From Lewinellaceae bacterium (GTDB lineage: Bacteria > Bacteroidota > Bacteroidia > Chitinophagales > Saprospiraceae): a stretch of 64,000 nucleotides of DNA. Shown piece after piece: positions 52,904 to 60,981 of the stretch; positions within the stretch are counted from its first letter, which is position 1; each line of letters starts with the position of its first letter. Under the pieces are notes generated by a model. The model was given only the letters and a program-made list of their open reading frames with translations, ran no database searches and was not told the DNA's origin. Both the position numbers and the translations under genes were made by a program. The stretch lies in NCBI GenBank assembly GCA_016710765.1, contig JADJUJ010000001.1, forward strand, positions 434,001 through 498,000, written 5' to 3'.

Positions 52904-53395
52904 CTAAAACAAAGAAGTCTGCTCCGCAAACCGCACCGGGTTTTCATGCCGCAGCAGGGCCATTTTGGTATCCAACCCATAGAAATAACCGCGTAATTCG
53001 CCAGCTTTGCCAATCACCCGGTGACAGGGCACTACAATGGCGCAGGGGTTATTCCGGTTGGCCATGCCAACAGCCCGCACTGCTTTGGGTTGTTGGAGTT
53101 GTTCTGCAATTTCAGAATAGGCCATGGTTTGCCCATAGGGAATGTTGGACACGACCTTCCAAACCTCCCGGTAAAAATCGGGAGTGCCGCCCCAATCCAG
53201 TTTCAATTCAAAATATCGCCTTGTTCCGGCGAAATACTCCTCCAACTGTTGTTTTCCCATGGCCACAGGATGATCTTCTGGTAAATCATCCGAAGTACCT
53301 TCTTCCGCACAGCGTTTCACCGAACGAACGCCCAGTTCACTGCCGATGATTTCGAACCAACCGATGGGAGAAGCGCAATAGGACTTTTTTAGCAT
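52904..53395 (-). CDS. ogt: Methylated-DNA--protein-cysteine methyltransferase
   Basis: 163 residues, usual for Ogt. The C-terminal domain has FYREVWKVVSNIPYGQTMAYSE (split as FYREVWKVVSNIP and YGQTMAYSE), the recognition helix AVRAVGMANRNNP, and the acceptor motif VVPCHRVIGK with Cys124. It repairs O6-methylguanine by suicide transfer to this cysteine. It stands alone. Confidence 0.95.
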   Translation of the reverse strand: MLKKSYCASPIGWFEIIGSELGVRSVKRCAEEGTSDDLPEDHPVAMGKQQLEEYFAGTRRYFELKLDWGGTPDFYREVWKVVSNIPYGQTMAYSEIAEQLQQPKAVRAVGMANRNNPCAIVVPCHRVIGKAGELRGYFYGLDTKMALLRHENPVRFAEQTSLF

Positions 53396-53523
53396 GACAG
53401 CAGGCTTGAAGTAGGCTACAAAATGGTCTGTTGGGTGCTAATTTAAAGTTTTTTCACCACTAAAAGATGGAAAAATGGAGCCTATACGCGGCTGCGGTTG
53501 AAGATAAGCCTATCCTTTAATAC

Positions 53524-53569
53524 AAAAAGTGCCATAATGGGCCTTAACCAACCCCTTATGGCACTTTTT
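53524..53569. terminator. Strong hairpin terminator of the BlaI/M56 unit
   Basis: AAAAAGTGCCATAATGGG (53524-53541) pairs with CCCCTTATGGCACTTTTT (53552-53569) with A/T runs on both sides, so it works in either direction. It lies just after the M56 gene's stop on the minus strand. Confidence 0.85.
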
Positions 53570-53591
53570 CCGTCAAACCAATTATCCCCGA

Positions 53592-55739
53592 CTACTCTAC
53601 AATCCGAATCGTTTCTTTTGGGCCCATGGCGTGACCAAAATGGCGGCTGTACAAGCCCATGTACTTGCGGTGCAGGTCGGAAGACTGTTTCTTCCCGTTG
53701 ATTTTTAGCGTACCTTCTGTAAGCCGAAAATCAAACTTTCCACCGCGTCCTATAAAACCATCAGATGACAGTTGATCCCTAAGCTCCTGGTCAAAATTAC
53801 CACCGGTGGAGAAGTGAAAGGCCCGGCCTTGGTCCAATTGAAAAACATCGCCATCCTGCTGATTCCATTGCATGTGTTGGCTGTCATCATCGCCCTCAAT
53901 CTGAATTTCAATGTTCCGAAGCACATGCTCCTGATCTTTCCGCATTTTTTGCATTTCATTGTCCCGAATACGCATCTCCTTGACAATAATGCGCTGCTGG
54001 TCATTTGCGTTGCGCTGCATTTCAAGTGCCATGCGCTGGCCGTCCAAAGCACGAGCTTGTTGTTCATCAAAAAAGCGAACGCGAGGTGCAACTTCGGTTC
54101 CAGCATCGTCGCTGAAAAACATTACATCGTGATCGCCACCTTTAATTACAATGCGGCGATCATCGCTGTTCCAGACCATACCCTCATCACCGCCTGGCAT
54201 AACTAACGCTTCACCGTCTTTTAGGGTTTTGCCATTCATAATGACGGCACCATCGCGTACCACAATTTCTACCGGCTCACCGCTGCGTTCAATACGAATC
54301 ATTGTATTGCCCTGTCCATCTTTATCTGAACTGATCATCGTAGGGGCACGTGGAGCACCGGGTGGAGCCGGTGTTTCCCAAATCATTCCCGGCGCAGGAG
54401 GTGCAGCGGGTGGAGGGGGAGGAGGGGGTGCTTCAACGTTCATTAATTCGGTGGTCAATTCCTCATACTTCCCATAGTCAGAAGCGGGAATTTCCTTGCC
54501 GTCAATGTTCAGGTGTTTAATGGCGCCGTTTTCCATTTCCATTTCCACTTTTTGATTCCCATCGTCGCGAATCACCTTCTGAATCCGTTTTGGCGTAGGA
54601 ACCGAATCGGAAATGCTATAAGTTGCTGCATCCAGCACCCCTTCATCCTGAACAAAAGGTTGTAAAACCATCGCCTGAAGGGAAGAAAACATCGGGTTTC
54701 CGCCCGATTTTACGCCCCAAAGGGCGACCAGGGCCATTATTATGGCCGTTGCAATCCATTTTTCCATTAGCTCAATTTTTTGTTGTTGTGGTTGTAAAAG
54801 TCTTTGTATTCGAAGCAATAAAGCCGGACGTTTCCGCAGAAAAGGAAGCCTTCCCATCAGCCCCAGTGATAAAGCGGGCACCGGAATTTTTTGCGATAGC
54901 TCCTGTACTTGCAGCAGTACTCGTGCGTATTGCAATCGTTGCCCCGTCAGCGAAACGGCATAATCATCACAGCAGTTTTCGCGTTCCTGACGAGCGGTGG
55001 CCGACAACCACCAGGCCGCAGGATGATAATAGAATACCGTTTCAATGAAGGCTTGCAGCATGTTAAACAACCAATCGTGGCGCACAATATGGGCAAGTTC
55101 GTGGGCTATAATTGCTTCCGCCGCTTCAGTTGTTATTTGATTGACCAATGCGACCGGAAATAATATAACTGGCTTAAAAAAGCCTATGGTCATAGGGGAG
55201 GAAATACTGGCCGACTGCATCAGTTGAACGGGGCGAAGCGTCCGGGTGCGTTCCAACAAACCACGAAGGCTATTTGCACATGCACCCTCCAGCAAAAAAG
55301 CATTCCGGCGCAATTGCTCCAGCCACCACCAGGAACCTGCCAAACGAAGCATTAACAATACAAAACCACACCCCCATAAACCCACTAAAAATGGATGAAT
55401 TGCTTCCAGTCTGCTGGACAAAACATCCGTCCAGGTTTGCGGCTCCGCAACAATCATCGCAGATTGATTTTCCCATTGGCCGCCATGCCAAAGGAGCACC
55501 GTATCGTTAGCACCTGCAACCAGTTCAGGTTGGTAATACCAGAAAAAAGTCAGCACAGCAACACCAAACTGGCTGATTAATGCGGTGTACGACAACCAAT
55601 AGCGCTGCTCCGGGGAAGTCAATCGGGTTCTTACTAACCACACCAGCAATGCCAATGCAACGCCTTGCCACAGGCTGTGCAAAAGGGTCCACCCTAATGC
55701 ATGAATGACCGCATCCGAAGGAATCAACAAACTGTTCAT
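53592..55739 (-). CDS. BlaR1-like M56 membrane metallopeptidase with unusual C-terminal domain
   Basis: 715 residues. Four membrane helices in the first ~320 residues surround the gluzincin motif AIIAHELAHIVRHD (about 205-218). After a last helix (KWIATAIIMALVALWGVKS) comes an extracytoplasmic region of about 350 residues: a proline-rich linker (APPPPPPPAAPPAPG), beta-rich parts (GAVIMNGKTLKDGEALVMPGG), a Gln/Met/Arg-rich helix (IIVKEMRIRDNEMQKMRK) and a final segment. It is not the penicillin-binding domain of BlaR1. The start overlaps the blaI stop (ATGA). Family role: it senses an outside signal and cleaves the BlaI repressor. Confidence 0.88.
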   Translation of the reverse strand: MNSLLIPSDAVIHALGWTLLHSLWQGVALALLVWLVRTRLTSPEQRYWLSYTALISQFGVAVLTFFWYYQPELVAGANDTVLLWHGGQWENQSAMIVAEPQTWTDVLSSRLEAIHPFLVGLWGCGFVLLMLRLAGSWWWLEQLRRNAFLLEGACANSLRGLLERTRTLRPVQLMQSASISSPMTIGFFKPVILFPVALVNQITTEAAEAIIAHELAHIVRHDWLFNMLQAFIETVFYYHPAAWWLSATARQERENCCDDYAVSLTGQRLQYARVLLQVQELSQKIPVPALSLGLMGRLPFLRKRPALLLRIQRLLQPQQQKIELMEKWIATAIIMALVALWGVKSGGNPMFSSLQAMVLQPFVQDEGVLDAATYSISDSVPTPKRIQKVIRDDGNQKVEMEMENGAIKHLNIDGKEIPASDYGKYEELTTELMNVEAPPPPPPPAAPPAPGMIWETPAPPGAPRAPTMISSDKDGQGNTMIRIERSGEPVEIVVRDGAVIMNGKTLKDGEALVMPGGDEGMVWNSDDRRIVIKGGDHDVMFFSDDAGTEVAPRVRFFDEQQARALDGQRMALEMQRNANDQQRIIVKEMRIRDNEMQKMRKDQEHVLRNIEIQIEGDDDSQHMQWNQQDGDVFQLDQGRAFHFSTGGNFDQELRDQLSSDGFIGRGGKFDFRLTEGTLKINGKKQSSDLHRKYMGLYSRHFGHAMGPKETIRIVE

Positions 55740-56125
55740 GATGGACGGTTGTTTTGTTCTTGCTCCATTTTGGCAATCAGCGACTTAATCGCTTCAATCT
55801 CCTCTGCACTGACTTCCTGATGATTACCCAAAGCCTGCATTACCAGATTCATGGCACTCCCGCGAAAGGTTTGGTCCACAAATTCCTGCAAGAGATACGA
55901 TTGTGTATCGCGCTCCGCCACTGCGGCGGCATAAATATGCGTTCGACCGTCCTCAATTCGGGTTACCAATCCCTTTTCATGCATTATCTGCATTAACTTC
56001 AGGCTAGTAGTGTAGCCAATGTCCCGCCGCCGTCCCAGGATGTCATTCACCTGGCGCACGGTAGATGGCCCTTCTTGCCACAACACCTGAAGGATTTCCA
56101 ACTCTGCATCGGTAGGCTTTTGCAT
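55736..56125 (-). CDS. BlaI/MecI-family transcriptional repressor
   Basis: 129 residues. The winged helix opens with PTDAELEILQVLWQEGPSTV and includes DIGYTTSLKLMQIMHEKGLV and EDGRTHIYAA, as in BlaI/MecI. The C-terminal helix SAEEIEAIKSLIAKME is the dimerisation part, the usual site for M56 cleavage. The gene is first in a two-gene unit with the M56 peptidase. Two palindromes at 56342 and 56373 are its likely operators, suggesting autoregulation. Confidence 0.92.
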   Translation of the reverse strand: MQKPTDAELEILQVLWQEGPSTVRQVNDILGRRRDIGYTTSLKLMQIMHEKGLVTRIEDGRTHIYAAAVAERDTQSYLLQEFVDQTFRGSAMNLVMQALGNHQEVSAEEIEAIKSLIAKMEQEQNNRPS

Positions 56126-56141
56126 ATTACTTGTTTGATTT

Positions 56142-56312
56142 TACGATTTCCAATTACATGATTTCCAATTAGATTGAGGATGTTTATTATTCAGATTTTA
56201 TTGATCATCACAACCGGAAAGCAAATGGAAATTCGAGTAATAAATGTCAAGGCTCCAAAATCGGCAATCGGAAATCCAATCATAAATCGGAAATCATGTA
56301 ATCGGAAATCGG
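56142..56312. repeat. Inverted repeat of GATTTCC words in the blaI leader
   Basis: Arms of 37 bases (56142-56178 and 56276-56312) are largely complementary. The left arm repeats ATTTCCAATTA and the right arm repeats ATCGGAAATC. It lies between the operators/promoter and the blaI start codon, so it would form a large stem in the 5' leader of blaI mRNA. Confidence 0.7.
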
Positions 56313-56341
56313 AAATGCCATTTGTTTTGTTCTGCAAACAT

Positions 56342-56388
56342 CTACGAAATTTTTCGTAGTTCCAAATATTAGTACGAAATTTTTCGTA
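56342..56388 (-). promoter_or_regulatory. Two palindromic operators flanking the blaI promoter
   Basis: CTACGAAATTTTTCGTAG (56342-56359) is a perfect palindrome with a two-base centre. TACGAAATTTTTCGTA (56373-56388) repeats its core. The centres are 30 bases apart (about three helical turns). Between them the minus strand reads TAATATTTG, close to the -7 element. This is how BlaI/MecI-type repressors usually sit on their promoter. Confidence 0.75.
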
Positions 56389-56479
56389 GATGCTGATTTT
56401 ACTCCGGTTTTTACATTTACCCCGACATGAAACCAGCGGTTGTGCGCCCCATATTATACAGCTTCTAGGCAGGAGCCCT

Positions 56480-56487
56480 TATCTTTG
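56480..56487 (+). promoter_or_regulatory. -7 element immediately before the next gene (leaderless start)
   Basis: TATCTTTG at 56480-56487 ends five bases before the ATG at 56493. Transcription from it would give almost no leader. No clear -33 box. Confidence 0.4.
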
Positions 56488-56492
56488 TGCGT

Positions 56493-56984
56493 ATGGAACC
56501 GCAAGACCCCAACCCCGCCCCACCCGAATGCTTTCAGCTCGCCGAACTTGAGGCATTTCAGGCTTCGGAAGGCGCCATCCTGGCCGATGTCAACTATTAC
56601 CTTTGGCTGAACCTCAACGATGCGGAGGGCATGCCCTATCGGTTTTTGTATTTTCTCGAGCTGCTGTTCGAAAACGCCGATCCCTTATTGCTCAGCTCAG
56701 GTGAAGACTCCACCGCACTACAGGTTAGTCAGGCGGACACCTTGGTAAAGACCGCTGATGCCCTTCATAAGTTGCATGGAAAAATTTCGATCCAGCGTGT
56801 TAACGCCGGCGCCCTGCCCATTTGGCTGCCCGCTATTGGCAAGCCCCTGGAAGCCATTCGACTGACCAAAAATGAACAGGGCTTGTACCTGAACGATGCC
56901 CTGTTGCTCGATTTTGGTGAGCACCAGCTGTTGTTGGAGGTACACCCGGAAAAAGAAGGGCTGTTGGTGGGTGTATACCGGTAA
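56493..56984 (+). CDS. Cytoplasmic protein of unknown function
   Basis: 163 residues from the ATG at 56493 (a GTG two codons upstream overlaps the promoter and is rejected). The N-terminus is proline-rich, and the rest is mixed helix and strand (YRFLYFLELLFENADPLLLSS; LLEVHPEKEGLLVGVYR). No signal, membrane segment or known motif. It is separated from blaI by divergent promoters. Confidence 0.6.
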   Translation: MEPQDPNPAPPECFQLAELEAFQASEGAILADVNYYLWLNLNDAEGMPYRFLYFLELLFENADPLLLSSGEDSTALQVSQADTLVKTADALHKLHGKISIQRVNAGALPIWLPAIGKPLEAIRLTKNEQGLYLNDALLLDFGEHQLLLEVHPEKEGLLVGVYR

Positions 56985-57032
56985 TGTTTGCTGAACAGGT
57001 ATTGGTCTTTGGCGGTAGGAAAAAGGCCTACT

Positions 57033-57563
57033 TTATGGCTTATTCCTCGTCCTGTTTTCTGCCTGGTTTGCCCGGAGCCAGTCCATCTCATGTTTCCAAT
57101 AAGACGGGTTGCGATGGAATATCGGAGGGTCAATGTCCAAAATGTCCTTCAACAAGCTTTGATAAGCCTCCTCTGAAAAGGCTGCATCCACAATTCGATT
57201 GGCGCTGTTGATGCCAATTTCTTTAAAAAAATGCGCAAGCCGAATCAACACATTCCGCAAGCATGCAACATTGGTGTTCAGAAACCCCATTTCAAAATGA
57301 GCTGCCTTTTTGAAGTAAAGAAGGATGTCGTCGTGACTACTGTCAATGACAACAGGATCGCCGTCCTCTGTTTCGCCAATTAAAACAAACGCTTCGAGCC
57401 GATCGTCTTCCAAACCCCAGGCGTCCATCAAGGAGCGCAATGGAGCGTCAAGTGCTGAAAAGTGAAGCGACCAAAATCGTTCTGGTAACCCAATTTCAGT
57501 GAGTACTTTTATGGTATCTGGCAACAAGTCAACCTGGTCGAAATAGTCGGACGGTACCCTCAT
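57033..57563 (-). CDS. SUKH-4-like protein
   Basis: 176 residues with the general pattern of the SUKH (SMI1/KNR4) superfamily. After an acidic start come DTIKVLTEIGLPERFW (about 17-32), LEAFVLIGETEDGDPVVID and an alpha/beta core as in SUKH-4. Many SUKH proteins are immunity proteins against polymorphic toxins, but no toxin gene is seen here. It is last in an overlapping three-gene unit (ATGA with the upstream gene). Confidence 0.55.
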   Translation of the reverse strand: MRVPSDYFDQVDLLPDTIKVLTEIGLPERFWSLHFSALDAPLRSLMDAWGLEDDRLEAFVLIGETEDGDPVVIDSSHDDILLYFKKAAHFEMGFLNTNVACLRNVLIRLAHFFKEIGINSANRIVDAAFSEEAYQSLLKDILDIDPPIFHRNPSYWKHEMDWLRANQAENRTRNKP

Positions 57564-58573
57564 GGTCGTATGGGCTCTAAATAAATCTCTTCCTGGTAAA
57601 TCGGCGTTTCAGTTACGGCTTCTATGTCGATTGTGACGTCGATATCGTCGAGCCAGTTGTCGTTTTTCATGGCAAAAAACCAGGTTCCCGCCAGCGGGGC
57701 ATAGCGTTTTTGAACATCCACGCTGATGCCACCCTGCCAGAGTTCCGCCTTGTATTCCTCGCCGGCCAGAAAAAGCTGTTGATTGACGGCATTTACCAGC
57801 GCGTATTGTACGTCCTCGCCAGCAGTTGATGTGGAAAGGTTAATGGCCATACCAAGGGCTAAGGCCGCCAGGGCAGATTCTGGCTGTATCGAAAGTGCCC
57901 TTGCGCCGCCTTTTTTTAGCGCATTACTAAAGGCTTCCGCATCTTTTTTTCTGGCTTCCATGGCTTGTTGCCCCACCGCCAGGCGATAGGCCCATCGAAC
58001 AGTATTGGGTGGCAGCGTAAACTGGTAGGAATTGACCGATTTGCCCAGGCCCAACTTTCCAGCGCCCACGGTAACTTTCCCGCTAATCGACACCAACTCG
58101 GTTTTTACATCTGTTTGCACTTTTTTTACCCTACTCTGATACATGGGATACGCTTTGATGTCCCAGGTAACCCGGGTATCAATCCGGGCTGTAGCCTCTG
58201 TGCTGGGTGTTCGGTGCAGGGTGAACCGACACACCTTTTTTCCCATTCCGGTTTCCTTGATGCGCAGAACGTAAACACCTGTTTTGGGGATTTGGATAGA
58301 TTTATCCATCAACGTATCGAGCTCATAGGTTCTGAAAACCGGAAAATCCGGGAATTGCACCAACTCTACAACCTTCAGCTCACGCCCCATCAGCAACTCC
58401 ACATGCAGATCCACCCGATCGCCTTCGGCAAAGGCAAAAAAGTATTCGTGTTCCCCCATGAGTTTCAGCGTTTGGTCGGCAACAAAAACAGGGTTCTGTG
58501 CCGTAGCCATACAGCGAACTAAAAGGACCAAAGCAAGCAGCAAAAAACGCATAGCAACCAAATGTTTATTCAT
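57560..58573 (-). CDS. Exported protein of unknown function
   Basis: 337 residues with a signal sequence (FLLLALVLLVRCMATAQ; a start at Met8 is possible). The front half looks like a beta-sandwich (LHVELLMGRELKVVELVQF; KTGVYVLRIKETG) with basic tracts, and the centre has a helical AAALALGMA-like stretch. No family recognised. It shares one base with the GH3 gene's stop (TGATG) and overlaps the SUKH-like gene (ATGA), so all three are coupled. Confidence 0.65.
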   Translation of the reverse strand: MNKHLVAMRFLLLALVLLVRCMATAQNPVFVADQTLKLMGEHEYFFAFAEGDRVDLHVELLMGRELKVVELVQFPDFPVFRTYELDTLMDKSIQIPKTGVYVLRIKETGMGKKVCRFTLHRTPSTEATARIDTRVTWDIKAYPMYQSRVKKVQTDVKTELVSISGKVTVGAGKLGLGKSVNSYQFTLPPNTVRWAYRLAVGQQAMEARKKDAEAFSNALKKGGARALSIQPESALAALALGMAINLSTSTAGEDVQYALVNAVNQQLFLAGEEYKAELWQGGISVDVQKRYAPLAGTWFFAMKNDNWLDDIDVTIDIEAVTETPIYQEEIYLEPIRP

Positions 58574-60075
58574 CAGGATAATCTTGAGGCGACCAGTGCA
58601 TCAGCAATTTTTCGGTCGTTGGACAAACGTGGAACTTTGTTCTGACCGCCCAGTTTGCCCTGGCTTTTCATGTATTCCCTAAAAGCATCGCGCCGCAGCG
58701 CGCTGATTTTTAGCGGGCGCAAAATATTTCCCGTTATGAGGTCGTCGTAGTAGATATTCTGGCTGCGCATTCTGGCATCTACGAGTTGAGCAAAATCAGA
58801 CATCTTAGCCGGCGCCTGGTCAAACTCAATCAACCACTCGTGATAAGGTAACCCGCCCTCCGGCGGATTCACCTGTGGCGCAACAGTAAACTCAACAATA
58901 TTTACGCCCAGTGCCTGTGCCACCGGCAAAATGGCTTCTTCAACCTCTTTCCCGATCACATGCTCACCAAAGGCGGAAATAAAATGTTTCACCCGACCTG
59001 ATACTATGATCCGGTAAGGGCTTTTTGAAACAAATTGAACGGTATCGCCGATGTTATAACCCCATAGACCCGCATTGGTATTCAGGATCAATACATAGTT
59101 TACACCCAACTCCACCTCCGCTAACCAAATTCTTTTCGGGTTGGCGTGGTACAGCTCGTCCACAGGGATAAACTCGAAAAACATCCCTTCATCAGCATTT
59201 AGTAAAAGTCCTTGTGCCGGGAAGCTGTCCTGAAAGGCAATAAAGCCCTCTGAAGCGGGATAGGTTTCAACATTGTCTACGGGCGCGCCCACCAGTTCTT
59301 CCAACTTGGACCGATAGGGTTCAAAATTTACCCCACCGTAAACGAAAACAGAAAAATTCGGAAACACCTCCCGCACCGTTTTTTTACCCGTGCGCTCCAG
59401 CAAACGCTCGTAATACATTTGCACCCAGGGTGGAATACCGGAAATCAGTCGCATATCTTCATGCATGGTCTCCTCTACAATCCGGTCAATTTTCAATTCC
59501 CAATCCTCCATGCAATTGGTCTTCCAGGAGGGGAGCTGGTTGCGCCGAAGCCATCCTGGAACCAGGTGGTTACTGATGCCACTCAGCCTACCAAAGGGAA
59601 TGCCATTCACTTCTTCTGTTTCCGGGCTGCCCGAAAGAAAGATCATCTTGCCATCCAGCCATTGGCCCTTGCCCGTTTGTGCAAAATAGTTAAACAGAGC
59701 ATTGCGTGCCGTGCCAAAATGGAGTGGGGTGCTTTCACGGCTCATCGGAATGTACTTGACACCAGATGTGGTTCCGGACGTTTTGGCAAAATAAGCCGGC
59801 AAACCAGGCCATAATACATGCTTTTCTCCCGACTTAACACGCTCAACATAAGGTTTCAGGTCCTCGTAATCGCAAACAGGAACCGCTGATTTGAAATCCT
59901 CATAGTTCTGAACAGCGCCAAAATGATGGTCGCGGCCGTAAGCCGTACCAGCAGCCCGGGCCACCAGCATTTTCATGATGTCCTCCTGCCGTTGCACTGC
60001 ATGAGCGCTCCAATCGGCGATGTTCCGGGCCGTCCGATTGGCAAAGGGTTTAACAATGATGGCGCGAAGTCCCAT
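58573..60075 (-). CDS. GH3 auxin-responsive-promoter family acyl-adenylating enzyme
   Basis: 500 residues from the ATG at 60075; the open frame upstream to 60207 has unlike composition. Family motifs are YFAKTSGTTSGVKYIPMS (ATP-binding, about 94-111), VYGGVNFEPYRSKLEEL, the VETYPASEGFIAFQD block and GLWGYNIGDTVQF. Plant GH3 enzymes join amino acids to acyl acids through acyl-AMP. Bacterial members are common in Bacteroidota and their substrates are unknown. It is first in the three-gene coupled unit. Confidence 0.88.
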   Translation of the reverse strand: MGLRAIIVKPFANRTARNIADWSAHAVQRQEDIMKMLVARAAGTAYGRDHHFGAVQNYEDFKSAVPVCDYEDLKPYVERVKSGEKHVLWPGLPAYFAKTSGTTSGVKYIPMSRESTPLHFGTARNALFNYFAQTGKGQWLDGKMIFLSGSPETEEVNGIPFGRLSGISNHLVPGWLRRNQLPSWKTNCMEDWELKIDRIVEETMHEDMRLISGIPPWVQMYYERLLERTGKKTVREVFPNFSVFVYGGVNFEPYRSKLEELVGAPVDNVETYPASEGFIAFQDSFPAQGLLLNADEGMFFEFIPVDELYHANPKRIWLAEVELGVNYVLILNTNAGLWGYNIGDTVQFVSKSPYRIIVSGRVKHFISAFGEHVIGKEVEEAILPVAQALGVNIVEFTVAPQVNPPEGGLPYHEWLIEFDQAPAKMSDFAQLVDARMRSQNIYYDDLITGNILRPLKISALRRDAFREYMKSQGKLGGQNKVPRLSNDRKIADALVASRLS

Positions 60076-60169
60076 AATGTAAAAGTGGTTTCGATGGTGG
60101 CGCAGGAGCCCTGCGTGTCGATGAGCGAACAAAAATCGCTTATTTTTTACAAACGAGGGGATTAAAAAA

Positions 60170-60243
60170 GCCACAAAGGCGCTCCGACACATCAATCTGG
60201 AATTCAATTATGGATTCCGCAGATGCCCAGGCGCCTTTGTGGC
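60170..60243. terminator. Hairpin of GCCACAAAGGCGC arms between YceI and GH3 genes
   Basis: GCCACAAAGGCGC (60170-60182) pairs perfectly with GCGCCTTTGTGGC (60231-60243). An inner ATCTGGAAT/ATTCCGCAGAT stem prolongs it. It is downstream of YceI (-), serving as its terminator. Confidence 0.7.
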
Positions 60244-60291
60244 AAAGTAGTGCAGTGTTATTTGTGGGGGAAAGAACCCCTTGGTTGGTTG

Positions 60292-60867
60292 TTATTTCAT
60301 CGGTTCCAGATTCGCATCAATGGTAAGCCTGGCTTCTTTGGCCAGTTTGTCGGCAACCAAAGATGGGATATCAATACCATAATCGGCAAGCCCAACATTG
60401 AAATTGGTGGAAGCACTGATTTTGCCACCCTTTACCGTAATAGTCGCTGTTGTTTTAACAGGCTTCGAAACACCGTGGATGCTGAGATCGCCGGCAATTT
60501 CAGTTTTATACACCCCGTCTTTGTTGAAACTGACTTTGGAAGCGTCTGTGATCTGGCCTTTAAAGGTAGCTTTCGGAAACTTACTGCTTTCCATATAGTT
60601 CTCGTTAAAGTGCTCCTGCATCAAGGCTTTTTCAAAGAGAAAGCCCTTTACCAAAACGGCAGACTCTACGCGGCCGGAAGCTGCATCAATCACCAACGTA
60701 CCACTTTTTGAAGTGGCGTCAACACGTTCGGGAGAGTTCTTGTTGGTGGCGTCAAAATAAACTTTAGCATCCCGGGTATAGTACCGTTGTTGGGCAGACA
60801 ATACTGCAGGCGCCAAGGCAATTACTGCCAGCAACAAAAGGGAGGCGGATTTTCTTAATACAGACAT
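60292..60867 (-). CDS. YceI-family periplasmic protein
   Basis: 191 residues with a signal peptide (ending VLSAQ). The lipocalin-like YceI fold is shown by VYFDATNKNSPERVDATS, ENYMESSKFPKATFKG and GDLSIHGVSKPVKTTATITV, with the closing FNVGLADYGIDIPSLV. YceI proteins bind isoprenoid-like lipids; their role is unsettled. It follows the cytochrome lipoprotein on the same strand after about 110 bases, a common arrangement in Bacteroidota. Confidence 0.88.
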   Translation of the reverse strand: MSVLRKSASLLLLAVIALAPAVLSAQQRYYTRDAKVYFDATNKNSPERVDATSKSGTLVIDAASGRVESAVLVKGFLFEKALMQEHFNENYMESSKFPKATFKGQITDASKVSFNKDGVYKTEIAGDLSIHGVSKPVKTTATITVKGGKISASTNFNVGLADYGIDIPSLVADKLAKEARLTIDANLEPMK

Positions 60868-60981
60868 GGTGTTATGATTTTTATGTTAATTGCAAACTGA
60901 TGATATAATAGATAACATACTTTTAGACGTGGCAATTTCATCTGGGTACAGTCATTAACGAAACATTGACGAACGCTGCCT

